Part shown: in pieces, positions 44,431 through 47,591 of the stretch
Numbering within the stretch: position 1 is the first letter of the stretch
Layout: the number at the start of each line of letters is the position of its first letter
NCBI RefSeq assembly: GCF_900129055.1
Contig: NZ_FQUZ01000026.1
Location: forward strand, 1 to 47,591
DNA: 47,591 bases
From: Lampropedia hyalina DSM 16112
GTDB taxonomy: Bacteria; Pseudomonadota; Gammaproteobacteria; Burkholderiales; Burkholderiaceae_C
Direction of reading: 5' to 3'
Made by a program: the position numbers and the translations under genes
The notes under the pieces: generated by a model
Told to the model about the DNA's origin: nothing
Seen by the model: only the letters and a program-made list of their open reading frames with translations
Databases searched by the model: none

Positions 44431-44500
44431 GGCAACTCACTCCTTCGGGCGTGGGAACACAAGATTTTTTCAAGGGGGACGGGGCGGCAGTGAAACGACG

Positions 44501-44641
44501 CTTTCAACCCCTAGGGCGAATCTAATGGATGACACGCCCTAGGTTCAGGCTGGCAAAGAGCCTGTCACCGATTGAAAATCCTCGCCATCGCGCCACACAG
44601 AATCAGGGCGTGTCGGCAAGTGTTTCCGAAGGGGTTGAAAG
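44501..44641. repeat. Inverted repeat enclosing a solo MITE end
   Basis: CTTTCAACCCC at 44501-44511 is the exact inverted complement of GGGGTTGAAAG at 44631-44641. Directly inside the left arm, 44512-44542 reads TAGGGCG followed by a one-base variant of the 24-bp terminal repeat of the element at 53-322. This looks like an internally deleted copy of that MITE. The rest of the 376-bp gap between corA and the transporter gene shows no gene. Confidence 0.6.
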
Positions 44642-44806
44642 CTGCCAACTCGGGGCAACTTCCATGGGATTTCTCCTGCAATGTGGATGAATGGATGCCT
44701 GTCAGGGCAGGCACGCAAAAATGGTCGCCATTATCGCACCGGCATCTGCTACGGCAGTGGGCAACGGGGCGGCCTGCCAGGTTTTTTCGTGCGGTTCACC
44801 ATGGCG

Positions 44807-45697
44807 TCAAATCCGGCCTGTACGCATTTGCTGGCGCACCTGCACCACGCCTTCGAGCATCAGACAGGCCACGGCAGCGAAAATCAGGCCATAGGTGGGC
44901 CATTGCGCAGCCTGCACCCGCTCGCCCAGCAACAGGGCCACCACCACCAGCAGCACCGGCTCCACATACGACAGCAAGCCGAACAGCCCCAGCGGCAGCA
45001 GCCGGTGCGCCACCATGTACAAGGCCAGCGAGACGGCACTGAGCAGCCCCAGCAAGGGCAGCAAGGCATAAAGCCGGGGGTGCGCACCGAACAACTCGGC
45101 CACGGGCGGCCCCTGCCAGACGAACCAGCACGCCACCGGCACCATCAGCACCACATCCAGCCAGTGCCCGGCCAGATTCGCCGTGCCCAGGCGGCGGCGC
45201 AGCACGAAATACACCGGATAGCCCAGCGACACCACCGCCATCTCCCACGAGAAGCTGGCCGTGCGCCCGAACTCCCAGGCCACGCCCAGGGCCGCCAGGG
45301 CCGTGGCCCAGCACTGGGCGCGGCTGAGGCGTTCGCCATACACCAGCCTCCCGGTCAGCACCATGGCCAGTGGCAACAGAAAATACCCCAGGGCCACTGG
45401 CAAGGCACGGCCATTGAGCGGTGCCCACAGGAACAGCCACAACTGAATGCCCAGCAAGAAGGCACTGAGCAGCAGCAACGGCACCAGCAGCGGCTGGCGA
45501 CACACCCGCTGCCACAGGGCACGCACGGCAGGCCACTCGTGGCGCAGCCACAGCAGGGCCGTGGTGAGGGGAATGGTCAGCACGATGCGCCAGCCAAACA
45601 CCTCCTGCCCCTGCAAGGGCGCGAGGGCAGGCGACAGAAAATACATGCAGGCAAAAATGCCCGATGCCGCCACAGAAGCCAGAATTCCTTTTTGCAT
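44807..45697 (-). CDS. EamA/RarD family membrane transporter
   Basis: 296 residues from the ATG at 45697 (MQKGILASVAASGIFACMY), the usual family start with AGGTGG before it. An ATG at 45724 would add nine residues, but its ribosome site abuts the start codon. About ten hydrophobic helices form two EamA halves, with YFLLPLAMVLTGRLVYGERL in the first and LGLFGLLSYVEPVLLVVVAL in the second. It belongs to the drug/metabolite transporter superfamily, RarD-like branch. The substrate is unknown. No partner gene is adjacent. Confidence 0.88.
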   Translation of the reverse strand: MQKGILASVAASGIFACMYFLSPALAPLQGQEVFGWRIVLTIPLTTALLWLRHEWPAVRALWQRVCRQPLLVPLLLLSAFLLGIQLWLFLWAPLNGRALPVALGYFLLPLAMVLTGRLVYGERLSRAQCWATALAALGVAWEFGRTASFSWEMAVVSLGYPVYFVLRRRLGTANLAGHWLDVVLMVPVACWFVWQGPPVAELFGAHPRLYALLPLLGLLSAVSLALYMVAHRLLPLGLFGLLSYVEPVLLVVVALLLGERVQAAQWPTYGLIFAAVACLMLEGVVQVRQQMRTGRI

Positions 45698-45851
45698 ACC
45701 CACCACCTGAGCCGGTTCGTCCATCTCCTGTGTCGATCAGACAGGAGCGAAAGCCGTGGAGTGTGCGCGAATTCAGGCCACTACAGGGCCACGGCGGCCA
45801 ATGCCCCCGCACCCATCCCCGGCACGCTGGACAAATCGGGCGGCATCCCCC

Positions 45852-46649
45852 TTACCGCGTGGTGCGGGAAGGCTGTGCCAACCGCAGAGCCTGGCGCAAA
45901 TCGGCCCAGGCCCCGGCCTTGGCATGGGCGGCATGCAGCAGGTAGCCGGGGCTGTAGGTGGCCAGCACCGGCATGCCGCAGACCTGGTGGGGGGTTTGCC
46001 GCAACACCCCCAGCGGCTGCTGGTTCTGCAACAGGGTCTGCGCGGCCACCCGCCCCATCAGCACCACCACCTGCGGGCGCAAGGTCTGCGCCACCTGTTC
46101 CAGCGTGAGGGCAGTATCGGCCACCGCATCCGGGACGGCACGCTGCATCCGCGCCTGCCAGACACCGGCCTGCTGGAACAGTCCCATGGCACGCAACATG
46201 TTGTGGAAAAGCTGCTGCACCTGCGGCGCATCGACCCCGGCATCGGCAAAATCATCGGTAACGAACAGCCAGCGTGTGCCCTGCTGCGGCGATTGGGCTG
46301 CCCTGTCGAACACCGGCACGGGCGGCTGGCACCACCATGCGCCCAGTGCCATTCGCTGCGGCACCGAAGCCACAGATTCAGCGAAAGTGGCCGTCTGGCT
46401 ACTCGCCGGTTTCGGCTCGGCAGGCAATGGCGATGCCGTGGGCACAGAGGAAGGCACATGCTTCTGTGCCGGAGCTGCAACCGGTGGCGGTTGCGTGCGC
46501 AATGCGGGAAGCGGCTTCACGCCCTCACCCGGCTGCTCCTGCACTGCCGATGGCGATGGCAACGGCGGTGCAGGCATCCACCACAGCTCCAGCCCCATGG
46601 CCTTGAGCATGGCATGGCGGCGGGCATCCAGTTGCAGCGGGGCGTGCAT
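45852..46649 (-). CDS. Uracil-DNA glycosylase superfamily protein, degenerate
   Basis: 265 residues. After a Pro/Ala-rich N-terminal stretch (~25-95), residues ~120-255 follow the outline of a family 4/5-type UDG: WLFVTDDF where active enzymes have a GEAPG motif, VVLMGRVAAQTLL, and ATYSPGYLL in place of the HPS/HPAY loop. The catalytic GEAPG motif and the four Fe-S cysteines appear lost (only two cysteines remain), so glycosylase activity is doubtful. Its start overlaps the rimI stop by ATGA, so it is translated with rimI. A structural or DNA-binding role is possible. Confidence 0.7.
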   Translation of the reverse strand: MHAPLQLDARRHAMLKAMGLELWWMPAPPLPSPSAVQEQPGEGVKPLPALRTQPPPVAAPAQKHVPSSVPTASPLPAEPKPASSQTATFAESVASVPQRMALGAWWCQPPVPVFDRAAQSPQQGTRWLFVTDDFADAGVDAPQVQQLFHNMLRAMGLFQQAGVWQARMQRAVPDAVADTALTLEQVAQTLRPQVVVLMGRVAAQTLLQNQQPLGVLRQTPHQVCGMPVLATYSPGYLLHAAHAKAGAWADLRQALRLAQPSRTTR

Positions 46650-47164
46650 CAGGCGGCACTCCCCGGCAGCACGCGCTTCATGACCACCGCATCCTCGCGC
46701 TGCTGGCCATCCAGCGGGTAATAGCCCTTGCGCACGGCCACGAACTCAAAGCCGTGGCGGGCATACAGGCGTTGCGTGGCCGCATGGCTGGCACGCACCT
46801 CCAGCCAGATGCACTGCGCCTGCTGCTGTTGCGCCCACACTGCCAGTGCCTGCAACAGCACCCCGGCCAGCCCCTGTCGGCGAACGTCGGGGCACACGGT
46901 GATATTGAGCAGATGCGCCTCCTCCACCCCCGGCATGGCCACCGTGTAGCCCAGCAACTGCGAACCATGCGACAGCAACTGAATGTGGAAGCCTGCCTTC
47001 AGTGCATCGGTGAAATTGCCGCGCGTCCACGGATGGCTGTAGCTTTGCGCCTCGATGGCCAACACCGCATCCAGCTCCGCCGGGGTCGTCACGCCATGCC
47101 AACGCCACGCCGCACCGGCAGCGGGCAGCAGTGTTTCGTCGGGAACGGAAGCGGTGAAAGGCAT
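46649..47164 (-). CDS. rimI: Ribosomal-protein S18 alanine N-acetyltransferase-like GNAT protein
   Basis: 171 residues from the ATG at 47164; a TTG five codons upstream is in frame but less likely. The GNAT fold shows LNITVCPDVRRQGLAGVLLQAL (acetyl-CoA loop, RRxGxAxxLL) and ASHAATQRLYARHGFE, with GYYPLDGQQREDAVVM at the end as in RimI. It acetylates the N-terminal alanine of S18. RimI is often beside tsaB, which would lie outside or elsewhere; here its upstream neighbour is the SWIB gene. Confidence 0.88.
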   Translation of the reverse strand: MPFTASVPDETLLPAAGAAWRWHGVTTPAELDAVLAIEAQSYSHPWTRGNFTDALKAGFHIQLLSHGSQLLGYTVAMPGVEEAHLLNITVCPDVRRQGLAGVLLQALAVWAQQQQAQCIWLEVRASHAATQRLYARHGFEFVAVRKGYYPLDGQQREDAVVMKRVLPGSAA

Positions 47165-47224
47165 GGCGAGGTACGACAATGGAAAAACAGCACGGAAGAA
47201 CGCTCAGCAGTGTAGCGGATAGCC

Positions 47225-47591
47225 TTACTGCAAATGCTCCCCGAGCAACCCAGTAATCTCCAACATGCCCACCCTGTCCCTGCCCAGCACCTGCCGCAAG
47301 CGCGCATCGGCCACAATCGTGCGCCGATCCTGCGGGTCTTGCAGGTTCTGCGCCCGGATGTACTCCCACACCTTCTTCAGGGCCTGCGGCCGGCTCACCG
47401 GCTCCGCCCCGATCACCGCCGCCAGGGCCGCACTCGGGGTCTTGCCCGCAGCAGGCGCGCGCACGGCCTTCTTCGCCGATGACCGGGCCGCTGTCTTGCT
47501 GGCCGCCTTCTTCGCCACTGGCCGGGCTGTGGTTTTGGCCGCCGCCCGTCCCTTGCCCCCCTCGCGCACCTCGAACGCAAACCCCACCTTC
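47225..47591 (-). CDS. SWIB/MDM2-domain protein with a basic tail (partial at the window edge)
   Basis: About 122 residues are visible and the frame remains open to the edge. A GTG at 47587 could start it, but the true start may be outside. Residues ~10-50 are Lys/Ala-rich (KKAASKTAARSSAKKAV), histone-H1-like. Residues ~50-120 are a SWIB domain (PSAALAAVIG, ALKKVWEYIRAQNLQDPQDRRTI, LLGEHL). Bacterial SWIB proteins are probably nucleoid-associated, though little is known of their function. It lies 60 nt upstream of rimI. Confidence 0.85.
   Translation of the reverse strand, partial: KVGFAFEVREGGKGRAAAKTTARPVAKKAASKTAARSSAKKAVRAPAAGKTPSAALAAVIGAEPVSRPQALKKVWEYIRAQNLQDPQDRRTIVADARLRQVLGRDRVGMLEITGLLGEHLQ

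Overview
The window looks like about 47.6 kb of chromosome from a high-GC betaproteobacterium, most likely of the order Burkholderiales and close to Comamonadaceae. The evidence is gene content (glnE beside a yhdP-type gene, a purE-purK-tsaC run, a C-terminal SWIB protein, MutL with an endonuclease site), strongly GC-biased codon use, and a short repeat whose 24-bp inverted ends resemble those I associate with Comamonadaceae genomes. This is judged by eye; no database search was made.

Layout. 1-370: the tail of a gene cut by the window edge, with a miniature inverted-repeat element lying on its stop codon. 371-16018: mostly housekeeping genes. These are a lipoate ligase with a swapped domain order, mutL, rpsT, engB, a LysR regulator, tsaC/sua5, purK and purE (minus strand); then a thioredoxin-TPR chaperone, a secreted HtrA-like protease and an FHA membrane protein (plus strand); then metK behind a SAM-II-like leader, and two overlapping lipid A acyltransferase genes. 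16051-18215: an FAD monooxygenase, PII protein (glnB) and a secreted guanyl-specific RNase.

18253-33372 is the accessory part of the window. It holds a 1546-residue methyltransferase/coiled-coil/GT2/GT4 protein (minus strand), then on the plus strand a GT2 glycosyltransferase, a WecA/MraY-type phosphoglycosyl transferase, and a 2391-residue fusion protein. The fusion carries, in order, an unassigned N-terminus, an (alpha/alpha)6-like region, a CapA/PgsA-type phosphoesterase, a first Mur ligase, an acylphosphatase, an M15 (VanY-like) peptidase and a second, MurF-like ligase. A secreted HExxH protein overlaps its stop codon. The middle of the giant gene is visibly AT-richer than its ends and its surroundings. 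Together these genes look like a surface glycan or peptide-polymer locus. The giant protein is the best candidate here for an undescribed system.

33582-47591 returns to core functions: glnE, a yhdP/AsmA-like gene, a TonB-dependent receptor broken by a 1-nt frameshift, corA, an EamA/RarD transporter, a degenerate uracil-DNA glycosylase-like gene overlapping rimI, and a SWIB-domain gene at the edge. Small repeats are scattered throughout: a 270-bp MITE and a solo end, two copies of an 80-bp palindromic repeat, REP-type palindromes, and a truncated REP-associated tyrosine transposase beside REP sequences. No rRNA, tRNA or CRISPR array was seen.
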